Of a stretch of DNA of 64,000 bases, positions 20,063-31,720 are shown piece by piece. How positions within the stretch are numbered: position 1 is the stretch's first letter; each line of letters opens with the position of its first letter. The translations under genes and the position numbers were made by a program. The notes beneath the pieces were generated by a model. It made no database searches. It had not been told where the DNA came from and was given only the letters and a program-made list of their open reading frames with translations. The DNA comes from Lasioglossum baleicum (taxonomy: Eukaryota > Arthropoda > Insecta > Hymenoptera > Halictidae): positions 8,979,239-9,043,238 of the forward strand of contig NC_134946.1 of NCBI RefSeq assembly GCF_051020765.1, in the 5' to 3' direction.

Positions 20063-20564
20063 CAGGAAATCCTCTATAAACGCAAAAGCCTCGAGGATGT
20101 TAGTTTGCATTTTTCGTAGACGGACACTATTTTTTTGAGCTTCAAAGAACGAGCCGAACGAAGGGAAGGACGCGCGTGTAAAGAGAGACCGCGCGCGGCC
20201 GAAGCGACTGCGATTCTCCGCGTCTCTTCCTTTCCCATACGCCCGAAACGTTCATCGTCAATTAAACCACTAAATACAGTTGAAATTATATCGTGTTCGG
20301 TATTACTTTAATCAGCAAAAGGCCACAACTATATTGGTGAAAGTTCTATAAAAAAATAAGTAATAATAAAAAAAATTTTATATTGGTATTACATTGTGAG
20401 GACGCACGAGCCTTTGAACTGTGCCGGCGACTGCGACTCTTCGCGTAGCATTTGTAGTGGTTCGCACTGATATACTCGCGAGCCGAGATCAAATTACTAC
20501 AGTCGAGGGGATATTTTTTGCGTTTATCGTGTACGGCCTTTTTGCAACTATAGAGGATTTACTG
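20063..20564. mobile_element. Pogo-like non-autonomous element, family A
   Basis: The left end begins CAGGAAATCCTCTATA and the right end (complement) CAGTAAATCCTCTATA, with TA just outside the right end. CAGT...CTC-type ends with TA duplication fit the pogo/Tigger branch of Tc1/mariner; the assignment is inferred from ends alone. Both arms also hold ATAAACGCAAAA. The interior includes the core phrase TCGTGTTCGGTATTACTTTA followed by ATCAG, and a GC-rich CGCGCGGCCGAAGCGACTGCG block. Related interiors occur at 23620-24174 and 52535-52945. No transposase frame is present. Confidence 0.7.
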
Positions 20565-20599
20565 TACTAATACCTGTTTTCATTCTGTAATTCCCTATC

Positions 20600-20750
20600 T
20601 CTCAGAGTTGGGCATTAATCGATTAAAATTTTAATCATGATTGATTCATTAATGTGTACGATTAAAAAAAAGAAACCGTCGAAAAATCGACGATTGATTC
20701 AATCGATTGAAGAAGTTAATCGTCAATTATTGATTAAATGAAGAAATCGT
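20600..20750. repeat. ATCGATTAA-rich cluster
   Basis: TTAATCGATT, GATTAATC and TCGACGATTGATT-type words recur in both orientations over about 140 bp, giving many short hairpins. Origin unknown. Confidence 0.5.
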
Positions 20751-21920
20751 CGAAATATCAGCAAAATTTGTATTTTGATCGAGGAAGAATTCTAAAGTAG
20801 ACAGATCGAAAGGATTAAATGAATTTTAAATGTTTGTTAAAATTGTTGAAGAGAGAAAAAAAAGTCCGAAGTGGCTGTGTCTTGTATAATTGATCTAGAA
20901 AATGTATAATGTAATGCGAATTATTATAATATGTAATACGTAATGCGAATTACATTCGCCGTTACCGTTAACGAAAATATTTTCCACGTCGAATGTTATT
21001 GATAATTATGATGACAGATATTCGATTTGATCGAATACCCTCGCGCCTGTAGATATTGTCGAAGACCCGAAAGGATATAAATGAACGAAGAGAGCGGGTC
21101 TGTTAAATGCAATCCGCATCGTGTTCACGTCAATTATAATCAACAAAAACAGGATTTATAATTGGCTGAAGTATCGTCTATACATATAATAACTGTCAAT
21201 TAAACATCGCCGGATTTTTGAACGAATTTTCTTTCGCATTACAGTTTCGCATTTATCGCGGGAAAATGTGTATAACAATTGTACACGTTCGAGCCAAATA
21301 ATCGAAAGAACATTGATATATACATACCCGTTATTCGGAAATCGTTTAAATGAATTGTTCAACTTTGTCGATGTTTGATCTTTGTAATTTAGCAAATTGA
21401 GAACTGAAAAATAAGATCGAACCGTGGGTTTAATAACACTTTTAAAAAACACGAGTTTTTCGGTGCGAAGAATGACAAGTATTATGAATATTCATAGCAG
21501 CGAATCGATATCGCTTTTTCTATTTATTTTCGGTTGTCAGGGTCATGGAAAGGTTATGTTGCTATAGGTCGTTGTACTCGACTTGATTTTGACCATTGCG
21601 TAAAGCTAATCAAAGTACATATACAGTTTCATTATAAAAACATGGTTTTTTTTTTTAACTCAACAATGTTTTCCTCCGACATTGTTTTCGATCGTAAATA
21701 ATGGCCGAGTTATTCGAGGTCAGTTCAAACATTTATTTGTTTTTTTCAAGGTCACACGGAGGTCATAATATTGTACAGTTGTATTCGTCTTAAACTTGGT
21801 TGTCACTTAGCTCTAATAAAAAATATACAGTTCTATCTAAAAAAGAATACATCACTGATCTTGGAATGGCCTTCAGAAAAATGTATTCTCCACAATACTC
21901 ATCTCCTTAAACGTAATCAT
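20750..21920. other. Stretch without a supported gene
   Basis: This is AT-rich unique sequence. A 98-codon minus-strand frame (21156-21452) is unrecognised. No paired inverted ends were found. Confidence 0.5.
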
Positions 21921-22248
21921 TAGATTGTGGATCTTTATGCATTTATAGCAAAATTAAGTAGATAAAATTCAAAATTGTTGAAAAATTCAAAAAATTGAAG
22001 ATCTCAATGTATGATTTCTCGTCTATTAACACTAAACCTTACATGTACATTATTATAATACGAGCTCTACTAAAGATATTTATACAATTAATTCTTATAA
22101 AATACTTTTATTATTTCAATAATCGTAAAATAATCAATCTGAAGTCGGTCATTTTGACCGGTAGTGGTAGGTTTAGTGTTAAAATCATTAATTTGGTTTC
22201 CTTTTTTCTTGCAAGCGATTTTTATTTTGCATAAAGATCCGCGGTCTA
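21921..22248. mobile_element. TAGACTGCGG-family element with 8-bp target duplication
   Basis: The left end is TAGATTGTGGATCTTTATGC, and the right end is the complement of TTAGACCGCGGATCTTTATGC less its first base. Flanking 8-mers are GTAATCAT (21913-21920) and ATAATCAT (22249-22256), a 7-of-8 match. An 8-bp duplication points to hAT-type transposition. The 328-bp element carries a TTAA-type element inside (22030-22178). It encodes nothing recognisable; the 79-codon frame inside is a by-product. Confidence 0.8.
22030..22178. mobile_element. TTAA-flanked (piggyBac-like) miniature element
   Basis: It is flanked on both sides by TTAA (22026-22029, 22179-22182). The ends read CACTAAACCTTAC and GTAGGTTTAGTG. 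Close to the right end lies GGTCATTTTGACC, a perfect subterminal palindrome of the kind common in piggyBac-type miniatures. It lies within the TAGACTGCGG-family element and so inserted later. Confidence 0.75.
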
Positions 22249-22249
22249 A

Positions 22250-23500
22250 TAATCATGTTTCAGGAAATTGCTTGATCCTTCATTTTTAAGGGTTCTTTGC
22301 TCGATTTAAATTTTAAGAACAATTATTATTATATCTGATTTCGATTTTATAAATTTACAAACCAGCTACCACAACTGATAGCAAACACACAACTGTTTAA
22401 AACACGATTGTTCATCTGATTTGACGATTGAAATTGATACACCAGAACCAAAGTTGTTTATAACTCGACGTTATATTTACCTTCAATTTTTAAATAATCT
22501 ACATGCGATGGTAATTAATTTTAGTAACCAATATTGCATTTGGTTAGTATTATGTTTGAGTTTAGAAACTAAATGAAAGTGTTGATATTGAACATTCAAT
22601 AAAATAGAAATACCGACATCAAAAAGCTGGCTTTTATTTTCCGACCATCGGCATTTTTTCAAGGGACACATCCTCTAGGATTATCTGAGTAAAAAAGCCG
22701 AGTTTAAAAAAATTTGAAATCGATCGGACAACGGGAAGTCGGGACGCATCGAATTTGAAAATTTTTTATTTTCGTAACTCGTTTTTCACGATTCAGCTGT
22801 ATACACGTATACTATATGTATACAGCTATACACGTGTGTCGTCGTTGTGTTTGTCCTTCGCCGCGTTTTGAAAATATACAAACAAACCATAAAATCACTT
22901 TGACAAAAAATTGACCTGAAGATCGTAAAAATTCACTTTTAACAAACATTTTTCTTCGGAATTGTATTCTCCATCTACGTTATTTAATAAACAGTGTGAT
23001 ACTTGCAATATACAACATTAATAACCAACATTGTATCACATTGTAACTAATTACAGACTACACATTACGTAATGTAGAATGCAATTTACATTGTACGATA
23101 AACAATGTAGAATATTTGATGTTGCACAGCGTGTACTACAACGTAATGGTAAATACAACGAGGGAAACATCACTGTTATTTATTTACTGAGCAAAAGAAA
23201 GAAGCATCCAGCCATATTTAATAGAAAAGCGTAATAAACCAAAGAAGAGCACAGTAGAGTTTCAAAAGGATTCCGCTCTGTTTAATTGAATAGTTCTGAG
23301 AATATACAGTGAACCACGAAAGTATTTGAACGCACTTTAAAACAGTATATAATTTTTTCATGATCGGACCAAACGACAAGGAGCAGTCTCTCCTTTGACT
23401 AAAAATTTCTATGAATTTTTTCCAAACTGTAAACTAATATCATCAGTCAACGAAAACGTGGTGAGGTAGTAAAATGTAATCTAAATCCACGAATAGTTAT
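22250..23500. other. AT-rich stretch without a supported gene
   Basis: No gene is supported. An inverted repeat, AGCTGTATACA at 22795-22805 and its complement at 22817-22827, could form a hairpin with an 11-bp stem. The words ACATTGTA and AACATTGTAT recur in both orientations between 22980 and 23160. Confidence 0.45.
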
Positions 23501-23507
23501 TAATTAA

Positions 23508-24261
23508 TAGACTGCGGATCTTTATGCAAAATAAAAACGTTCTGCATTAATTGTGGAAATCAGAATAACGTAAAAATTGATTTCATCCCTTAACGACTTT
23601 GTTACATTAAAAACAACATTACAGTATTTTCTCGTTCGTTGCGAATAATGTAGTATTCGCTCGTTGCGACGTGCCTACCCACTCCACTGCCTGTCAACGC
23701 CGAGTCGGCCGAGTCGCTCCGCACGGCGGCAACGACTGTCCGCTGTCTCTTTCTTTCCCATACGCTCTTCTTCGTTGCGTTCGAAACTTTCATCGTCGAT
23801 TAAACCACTAAATACTGGCCAAATTATATCGTGTTTGGTATCATTTTAATCAGAAAAATGCCAGAAATGTGTTAGTGAAAGTCCCATAAAAGCCTAATAG
23901 AAAATGAACAATTCCATCACTGCCATTACTACATTGTAAGAACTCACGGGCCTTTAAATTGTGCCGGCGACGGCGACGGCGACACGCTTCGGTCACCCGA
24001 TCCGTATTTCATTCTGTCCTTCTCTATGTTCGGCTCCCTATTGAAGTCTCGCTCGGCGCGCTCGGCGCGCTCGGCGTGTATCTGGACGCAGTCATAAATC
24101 ACAAAACAGTTCAGTATTCGCTCGTTGCGAACTCAAACCCCCGGCAGTTTCGCAACGAACGAGAAAATACTGTACAACATTCTTGAATTTTTAAAATCTT
24201 TTGCTGTTTTATATTTCACCCAACCAATTTCTTCATAAATTGCATGAAGATCCGCAGTCTA
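23508..24261. mobile_element. TAGACTGCGG-family element enlarged by a nested insertion
   Basis: The ends are TAGACTGCGGATCTTTATGC on the left and the complement of TAGACTGCGGATCTTCATGC on the right. The flanking 8-mers TTAATTAA (23500-23507) and TTAATTAG (24262-24269) match at 7 of 8 positions. Without the nested pogo-like element (23620-24174) the original would be about 200 bp, in the range of its relatives at 21921 and 42112. Confidence 0.8.
23620..24174. mobile_element. Pogo-like non-autonomous element, family A, nested
   Basis: The ends are CAGTATTTTCTCGTTCGTTG (23622 on) and its complement (to 24172), with TA on each side (23620-23621, 24173-24174). Inside is the family A core (ATCGTGTTTGGTATCATTTTA then ATCAGAAAAATGCC, in pieces) and a GC-rich part with a 10-bp unit GCTCGGCGCG repeated about three times near 24051-24077. 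The 63- to 75-codon frames inside are not recognisable. The end sequence is longer and differs from that of the 20063-20564 copy, so these may be sister subfamilies sharing a core. Confidence 0.75.
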
Positions 24262-24269
24262 TTAATTAG

Positions 24270-25340
24270 ACACCACCATTTAAGCAGAATATAGTTTGTT
24301 ATTACCAAACATCCCCCAAAAAATATCTTCATTTTATTTAACAATTACTGAAAAAACATGTTTTAATTTCACCAATAATTTGCAAGTTGGCGGTGTACCT
24401 TACAGGTTCAAGTTGCTGCTCCTCGATCGAATTATGTCTGCGTGAGGGAAGTTTTGGAATCGCAGGGTCCCGACAAAGGAATTGTAATCGTTGTTCATTC
24501 GGATCCGAAAGAATCTGCGAGCGGAGAGGAAAAAACCGGTTGATTAAAAGGGCGGCGGCATATAGAATTAGCTTTCAGCGAAGTAAAACAAAAGGATTCT
24601 ATTTCCGGGCAGTTTCTTGTGTTTCACGGAACAATGTTCGCCGAGAAACGGATACTCTGCCTGGGGAAAGGAGAAACGTTTTTCTCTATTTTATTTGAGG
24701 AAGGAGAGAAAGAGGAAGAAAGCGAGAGGAAGAAAGCGAGAGATAGAAACAGAGAAAAAGAGAGAGAGAGAAAGTGGGGACGTTTTAATGTGGGTGGGCA
24801 ACAATAATACGTCACTATGCAATTACGTCTCGATAGTGGAATAATCATTCTTGGGGCGGTTGAATAGGGCATCGAGCTGCAGTTACGCTCTCGGCAGAGA
24901 CAATGTAATGAGTATCAAAAGATAATTGCTTCCATTCAACCGAGAAAACTCGTTTCTATAGCGGAGAATAAACGTTGCATGCACGCTTCTCTTTACAACA
25001 CTTCTGTGTTTTCCTTTTGCCATCCGGTTATTGGACACGCACCGACACACAGACACCTGCGAATATCTCTTATGCGCTGCGGCGAACAATCCGCTAATTC
25101 GACAAGTGAATCGGCCTGGGGGACAATCGCCGATGCACATCCGTCCCGTTCTAGAATAATTATGCACGCTCGACGCCGATCGCCGCGTTTTTCGCGCAAC
25201 CGAAAAAACCGCTTTTTCAAAGTATTCTCTCCGTAACTGTCGTATCTTCTGCAGAGTCACAGTTATAGAAGCGGTGCTACATTCTCTGTAATGTGCCAAA
25301 CATAAAGAAGGAGGGACTGAGGGACTTATTTTTGAGACTT
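24270..25340. other. Stretch without a supported gene
   Basis: The stretch holds a purine-rich GA/GAA tract (24697-24775) and a CpG-rich part (24950-25240). A 154-codon minus-strand frame (24883-25347) and a 103-codon plus-strand frame (24387-24698) are open, but neither shows a recognisable domain, signal peptide or splice structure. Confidence 0.4.
24697..24775. repeat. Degenerate GA/GAAA purine tract
   Basis: About 80 bp contains almost only A and G on the plus strand, including (AG)n near 24761-24771. Frames of Lys/Arg/Glu here are artefacts. Confidence 0.9.
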
Positions 25341-25350
25341 TCACCATCGC

Positions 25351-25548
25351 ATTCGTCCCGTTTTTCTGATTAAAATGATACCAAACACGATGTAATTACG
25401 ATTATAATTACTTAACAGCCGATTAAAGCTTCGCACTTAACAGTTACGGTAGAGGTGCACGAATTCTTAGCTTCGCTTGTTGCACGAGTAATCGTGATCG
25501 CAACTATGTCGTGTTCAGTGTCATTTTAATCAGAAAAACGAGGCGAAT
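25351..25548. repeat. Family B palindromic repeat, copy 1
   Basis: The arms are inverted copies. ATTCGTCCCGTTTTTCTGAT then TAAAATGATACCAAACACGA, in pieces, starts at 25351. Its complement in diverged form (TCGTGTTCAGTGTCATTTTA, ATCAG, CGAGGCGAAT) ends at 25548. A second copy of the same length lies at 44847-45044. Homology to that copy extends right to about 25665. The arm sequence TCGTGTTyrGTrTCATTTTA+ATCAG is also the core of the pogo-like family A, so B looks like that core in inverted-repeat form. Confidence 0.7.
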
Positions 25549-25669
25549 ACGATGGTGGAGGTTTCATAAAGAGAAGAGAATTAGTGTGAGTCTCACCGAT
25601 ACTCGAGCACTTGCTCTGTGTCGCTTGACTGGTTCTAAGAGGATTTCCCCGATAGGGTGGGAATAAAAT

Positions 25670-28600
25670 TTGGACGGTCCCAATAGAAATCTTTCCAACA
25701 GTTACGGAGAGAATACTAATGTAAGCTCGTGGAGGATCACCGGTAGCAATACGCGGCTGTGTTTCGCAGTTAGCGACTTATTTATTGAAGAGGAATAGCC
25801 TAGATCGAATTAGCTGTTGACCTAGACATTCCGAGTGGATCCTCTCTCGAACGGCAGCGGGGAATCAGATGGTGACAAGTGGCTGTCTTGCACTGTCTAC
25901 GAAGCATGCATCCGCGAAGACAAATAGGATGACGGTGCTTTCTTTCTCGGACGGTTTACAGCTGGGTCAAATCTCAATAGGACCTTGTAAACCGTGCTGC
26001 TCGTTGCACGAATCGGTTACTGGGTCATTTCGAACAGCTGACTGCGACGCGCACTTTCTGCGAGCCTGCATCTTTCGCATCAGCAGCTCGCCAAATCCCG
26101 CGAAGTCTCTTTCTCGCGACTCCGTCAGCCAGTTCGCCGGCGAACAAAAAAATGGTGAAAATCGTTCGAAAGGTTACAAATTTTTGTTTCCGGAAACCTG
26201 TACGGCGAAACTGCCGTGACAACGCGACTCGCGAAAGAAATGGAATTAAAAATTGCATGCTGGGCGTAGTGCAGCGTGTATGTGGCACATTTTTCGACGA
26301 TCGATATCGCAAACTAAATTCATAGAGCAGGCCTCCATGCACGAATGTTCGATCAGCCTTCATTATTTACTCTGTCGTGGGACAGTAATCGAAATGTAGG
26401 CCGTGATTCTTGGGTGAATTTGTTTGTTGCATTGTGTTTGCGGAATTTGTAGAGTTTAATTTTTTGGCGGATAATGTGTGCTTTTTGTTGATGCACGGAA
26501 ATTTTGCAGTGTACAGTTTATGATCGGGGAAGGAAGATAATTTTACGCTATTTTTCGAGCGTCAGCGAAATATTTTCTTGTGGTGCGTGAATAAAAAAAA
26601 TAGTAGTGCGGCAGCAGGCCAAAGTAGGCTAGTAGGCCTAGAAATGTGCCCGACTGTTAGGTCGTTGGCCTTACTCGACGATCTGATATTTCGTTCGTTG
26701 AATAAAACACTGTTCGCGACTGAAAGAATTTTAAAAGCGAGTATTTTTCCCTCCGAAATAATATTTCCGCGTTTCTGAACGTGGGGTGATGCTATTAGGC
26801 TTGCGAATGATTATGCTATGCCAGAAAGCTTTGAGGAAAGATATTATTAGATTATTAAGAATTGATGTCTAGACAAAATACAAAATGTTTTCCTTCTTCC
26901 AATAATTTTACTGGCTTGAAGATATATTGATGTGCTAAATTTCTTCAATCTCTTAAACTCGTTATTGTAAATAATGCTTAAATACTGTTACTTGAAAAGT
27001 CCGACACCTTGTACTTTTTTTTACCGAGATAAACAGATTCAACTTGAGAATTATAGATTTTGAGAAATTATTAAATAATCGTTGCAATGTGTTAAGTATT
27101 TTTTTTTTGTATTTGTGTTGGTTTACAAATTACTAGATTATGTTGTTTAGAATGATTTGTTAAAGATTACTGCTTACACTTTAAATTGACGATTATACAT
27201 TTTGAAAAATTATTGAATAGTTTTTGGATTTTCAGCTTGTTTTTTTTTTTAATTATTGGTAAGTGTGCCAATTAATATTTTTTGTAATCTGTGCCAATTT
27301 TGAAACATTAACAATTTAGTATTAAAAAATAGTGTACTGATGTTTTATAAAAATAGTGTACCGTCTTGATAGACATTATTTCTTGAGAAATCATGAATAC
27401 AGATGACAACCAGTATAATCCGTGCTATTGTCCCCGTACACTGCCGTATCATCTAAAATAATGTTGTTCGACATAAGCTCCAAAGCTTAGAAAGCTCCAC
27501 TCACGCCATAGTCATCGATTCTACTACTCTAGCTCCTATAGTAGGCGATCTCGTGTAATCGGCACAAAGTAAATGTTTGATCTCCGGATCTTAAGTAACC
27601 CTAATATTCTTGGAAAGCGATCCCATAACCGCCACTACATTCGCTACCTCAATTCCAATCGTGTTCAAATAAAGATTCAAAATTTTCAAATCAAACAAAT
27701 TTCCTGAAATAATTCTCTTCTAAATCACAATGAAAACTAAAAAGATTATCAATCGAAGTATTTAGTATCCATTTTAATTCTTGGTGTTGAAAAACGGAAT
27801 TTTCAGTTATAGAGAAAACTTCTAATTACTTATACATAACAATTTAACTATAGGATCAGGCCTTTCAAATTAATGGAACTTCCTAATCTTAGTAGTAACT
27901 AATTTAAGATAAAAATAGATGTGAATCGTGAAAGATTGTCAAATTAAAGGAATTTCCTAACAAAAAGCACACTCCAATTACAAGAAAATAAAAATTTAAC
28001 TTAAAAATCAACGACTTAAAGGAATACAAAATTCTAATTACTAGAATATCAAAATGAACTCAATAGTCAACATCCTCTAAATTGAAGAAATTTTCTATTC
28101 TAAAATAAACGTGTCGCTGAAAAATCATTTTCTAATCTCAATTCCAAATATTTTGGAATACAAGTTTGCTAGAAAAATGGAAAAAAGGTTGTCAAATAAA
28201 GAATTGGCTAGTTTGTGTAGAGTAAAGTTTTGACAGAAAAATCGAGGACTCTGAAATGAAAGAAGTTTCTTATTGTAAAACATTTTCGAGACAAGTTTGA
28301 CAAGCTTCCCAGTATGGATTTTCCTTGTACATTGTTTTTGAATCGGGAGTTTCCGCTTTTACGTTTAAAAACACCGTCGCAACGATCCTATGGCGGAACT
28401 AGCTCCTTCTAAATTGCCTGTGACTAACGAAATACATGCATAGGTATATTGCGTTCGTCAGCAGTATCCCGGCCCATACTGTGCCAACATTACGAGTGGT
28501 TTCACTCACTTGTGTAATCTAATTCAAACCCGTAGGGCAGAACTGCATGGAAACGCCATATATCTTAACGCCGTGAAACATACTACGAGTTCATATTTTT
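25670..28600. other. Stretch without a supported gene
   Basis: 25850-26220 is moderately GC-rich with unrecognised frames of 116 codons (25869-26219, plus) and 112 codons (26025-26363, minus). From 26800 to 28350 the DNA is AT-rich with T-runs near 27100 and 27240. No repeat structure or inverted ends were confirmed. Confidence 0.45.
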
Positions 28601-29340
28601 CCACGGGGGGTGCCTTAATTAAACACGCTTCGCCTAGCGAAAGGAAATTGACAAACGATTGTCGAGATTGCTTAAAGTATTCTGCTTTTGTAAGTATGAG
28701 GACCGAAATCATGGGAGTAGTACACACACTTTTTCAAAAACATGTACTCTATGAAAGAACATACAACTCAAGTAATTCTTATTGTTTTTACTATTGAAAA
28801 CAGAATTTATTCATTTCAAATACCCTAGAATGCACGTGCGAAATCTTCGCGCAAAAAGTTTATTTTTATTAATGAAAAGAAATAGCTAAATATTGCTTCG
28901 CCTAACGAAATAAATCAGGGGAACAGTCAACACACTTTTTCAAAAACATGTACTCTATAAAAGAATATGCAACTCGAGTAATTTCGATTGTTTTTACTAT
29001 TAAAAAAATAGTTTATTTACTTCAAATACCTATGAATGCACGTGCAAAATCTTCGTGCAAAAAGTTTATTTTGTTAATGAAAATAAATTGCTAAATATTG
29101 GTAAAAAAATGTCATTTGAAACTAGAATTACACACGCTTCGCCAAACGAAATAAATCATGGAAACAGTCAACACACTTTTCCAAAAACATACTCTGTGAA
29201 AAAGTATACACCTTCAGTTTTTATTGTTTTTACTATTAAAAAAATAGTTTATTTACTACGTACGAATTCACGTGAAAAGAAATTGCTAAATATTTGTAAA
29301 AAAAAGGCATTTGAAAGCAGAATACCACCGTGAAAAGAAA
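28600..29340. repeat. ~240-bp tandem repeat, about three units
   Basis: GCTTCGCCTAGCGAAA (about 28627), GCTTCGCCTAACGAAA (about 28894) and GCTTCGCCAAACGAAA (about 29137) mark successive units. Each is followed by CACACTTTTTCAAAAACATG-type and CTCTATGAAAGAA-type phrases, then ACTATTAAAAAAATAGTTTA and TGAATGCACGTGCAAAATC. Spacings of 267 and 243 bp reflect indels. The 95- and 92-codon frames here follow the repeat and are not conserved between units. Confidence 0.75.
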
Positions 29341-29783
29341 CTGTGATTCGACTTTTTCACACCCCGAGAAGTGAGCGGGACTTCAGGTACAATCAGGTGA
29401 ATTAGAATTAATATTAATTTGTCATTAAAAACGATTTACTGTGCGCATAAACACGCCGCGACTGTCAATATGTATTAAGCACTGCAATTATCCCATTTGC
29501 TAGTGTCCACAGCTCCCATACGCACGCTCTACGATCATCCTGTTGGCAAATATCAATGTGTATCGCACGTACCGCGATTCTGTGCGGCCATGGGTGATAA
29601 TTTCGAATTCTCCAAATTCGTCGGTCTCAAAATATCAAATTTTTGAGCCCCGGTACGTTTCTGCTGGGCCTTTTCAACATTTTATTGAATTAACAACGAC
29701 GAAAATAAAAGATCCAATCACTGATTATTGGTAAATACTGTTTTCGAATCTTGGTCAATCTCTGCTCTACTATTTTAACAATT

Positions 29784-30052
29784 TATTGGCTTGGCAAGAA
29801 AGTAATTCCGGTATTTTAATCAATAAAACATTTTCTTATTTATTCTTTTTGGCAGAAGATCATCGTATTGGGTTGGCAAATAAGTTCGTTCCGTTTTTGT
29901 GATTTATCCCACTCTAAAAAACCGAATGAACTTATTTGCCAACCCAATACAAAAAAGAAAATATCTTATTCATTAAAGTTCATTGCTTGAATAAAAAAAT
30001 TTAGCTCTATTTCACCTTGAAATACCGAAATTACTTTCTTGCCAACCCAATA
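29784..30052. mobile_element. Mariner-type miniature element (outer)
   Basis: The ends are TATTGGCTTGGCAAGAAAGT followed by AATTCCGGTATTT on the left. The right end is the matching complement (AAATACCGAAATTACTTTC, TTGCCAACCCAATA). TA is at both borders. A second, different mariner-type element (29876-29949) is inserted in its left half. No coding capacity. Confidence 0.85.
29876..29949. mobile_element. Mariner-type miniature element (inner), 74 bp
   Basis: Nearly the whole element is its own inverted repeat: TATTGGGTTGGCAAATAAGT, then TCGTTCCG, a short centre, and the complement ending TTTGCCAACCCAATA. It is one of the smallest mobile units here and lies within 29784-30052, so it inserted later. 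Confidence 0.85.
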
Positions 30053-30059
30053 TAAAATT

Positions 30060-31720
30060 GATAATTATGAAAGTAAAGGATAATATTAATAGGAAATTAA
30101 ATTTTCGGGCTTCATTAAATTTTTATTCAACTTTTTCACAGCTGTAGACGTTCATAAACGACGAAAATAAAATATATTATAGTCTTGTTAACTTTTTATT
30201 AATGTCGATAATAAAAGAAGCGACCCATATAGAGTTTTATTAAAAGGCTGGGCTGTCTGAGCAATATAGGAAATTATTAATGTAAAGTAATAGATATAAA
30301 ACCAATGTTCGAGGTTTATTAAATTTCCATTGAACCATCTTGATCATGTAAAAGATCGCTCATGTCGACAGTAAAAAAGAACAACGACCTACTTTAGATT
30401 CTTATTTAGCACTGACCTGTTTCAATTATTTAGAAGATTTATAATGCCGGACAATTCTCCGGGATAACTCTCGAGGTTCATTCTGTTTTCCCCAATTTAA
30501 AAGATTACCAACGATGAAAATGAAGCTAATTGAAAACTAGATTTCCGCGATCTATACTTACGGTCGAATTTTCCAACAATGTAGACATTCCCGAACGAGA
30601 AAAGTAAGCAGCATTTTCAGAGTTCTGTTAAATTCCTATAGAACTGCCTCAGCAACGTAGAAGATTCCTATTGTAGAGAATGAAAGAAACAACCCATTTT
30701 CGAGTCTTATTAAATTTAGACTGGGATGTCTCCACAATGTAGAGGATTACGTACGAAATAAAAGAAGAGTCCTATTGTTCTAGTCAACTGTTTCAACAAT
30801 GTAGAAGGTTTCTAACGTCGAAAATTAAATAATCTACAATGTTTCACAGTTTTAGTAAAAGTCTACAGAATTATTTCAACAATGTAGAATGTTACTAATA
30901 TGGAAAATAAAAGTAGCAACTTATTGTACACCAAAAATAAAATGTACGTCAAAAATAAAAACAAACAAGCTATTTTTATGGTTTAATGAACTACTGAATT
31001 GTCTCAATTATGTAGTAAATTGCTAATGTAGAACAAACAATGTAGTTTAGATTCTCCACAATGTCGAAATGATAGTAAAACCAATTTTGCAGCCCTATTT
31101 TTTAAATTAATGATCTCAACAATGTGACAAGTTGCTGATGCAGAAAAAAGAATGTACACATTTTAGATTCTCTATCTGTCGAAATGACAAACTATCATAT
31201 TTTTGGGTAAAATTTTTCTAATAACGTATCTCAACAATATAGCAAGTTACTAATATAGAAAATAAAAATTTGCGACTTCAATGTAAGAAATTAATCATGT
31301 CAAAATGAAATGAGTAACTTATTTTTGGAGTTGTATCTTTCTAATCACCTGTCTCAACAATGTAGCAAATTGCTAACGTAGAAAATAAAAAAGGATCTAT
31401 TTCAGATTCTCTACAATGTAGGAAATTAATCATTTCGAAATGGAAGGTTCTATTTTCCTAATTAACAGCTGCAACAATGTAGCGAATTGCTAATGCAGAA
31501 AATAAAAAGTCTCTATAAATATGTCTCAATGCAGGAAATTAATAATGTCGAAATGAAAAGTGCAACCTATTTTGGAGTCCCATTTTTTTAATAAACTGTC
31601 TCAACGATCTAGCAAAATTGCTAATGTAGAAAATAAAATGCTATTTTCGACTACAATATAAAAAATGAATAATGTCGAAATGAAAGGAGCATTATTCTAA
31701 GGATCCGTTCTTGCGCGACA
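30060..31720. repeat. Old ~115-bp tandem array (CAACAATGTAG units)
   Basis: CAACAATGTAG followed by GATTGCTAATGTAGAAAATA-type phrases recurs near 30732, 30797, 30879, 31110, 31350, 31470 and, as CAACGATCTAG, near 31602. It alternates with ACAATGTAGGAAATTAATCA and TGTCGAAATGAAA phrases. The clearest spacing is about 110-120 bp. Earlier and later units (29740-30650, 31900-32090) are weaker but use the same vocabulary. Frames are closed throughout. Confidence 0.65.

Noticed and set aside
24883..25347. 154-codon minus-strand frame as a gene
   Set aside because: No domain, signal peptide or splice context, and it overlaps two plus-strand frames. Its N-terminal end lies in the left flank of a family B repeat.
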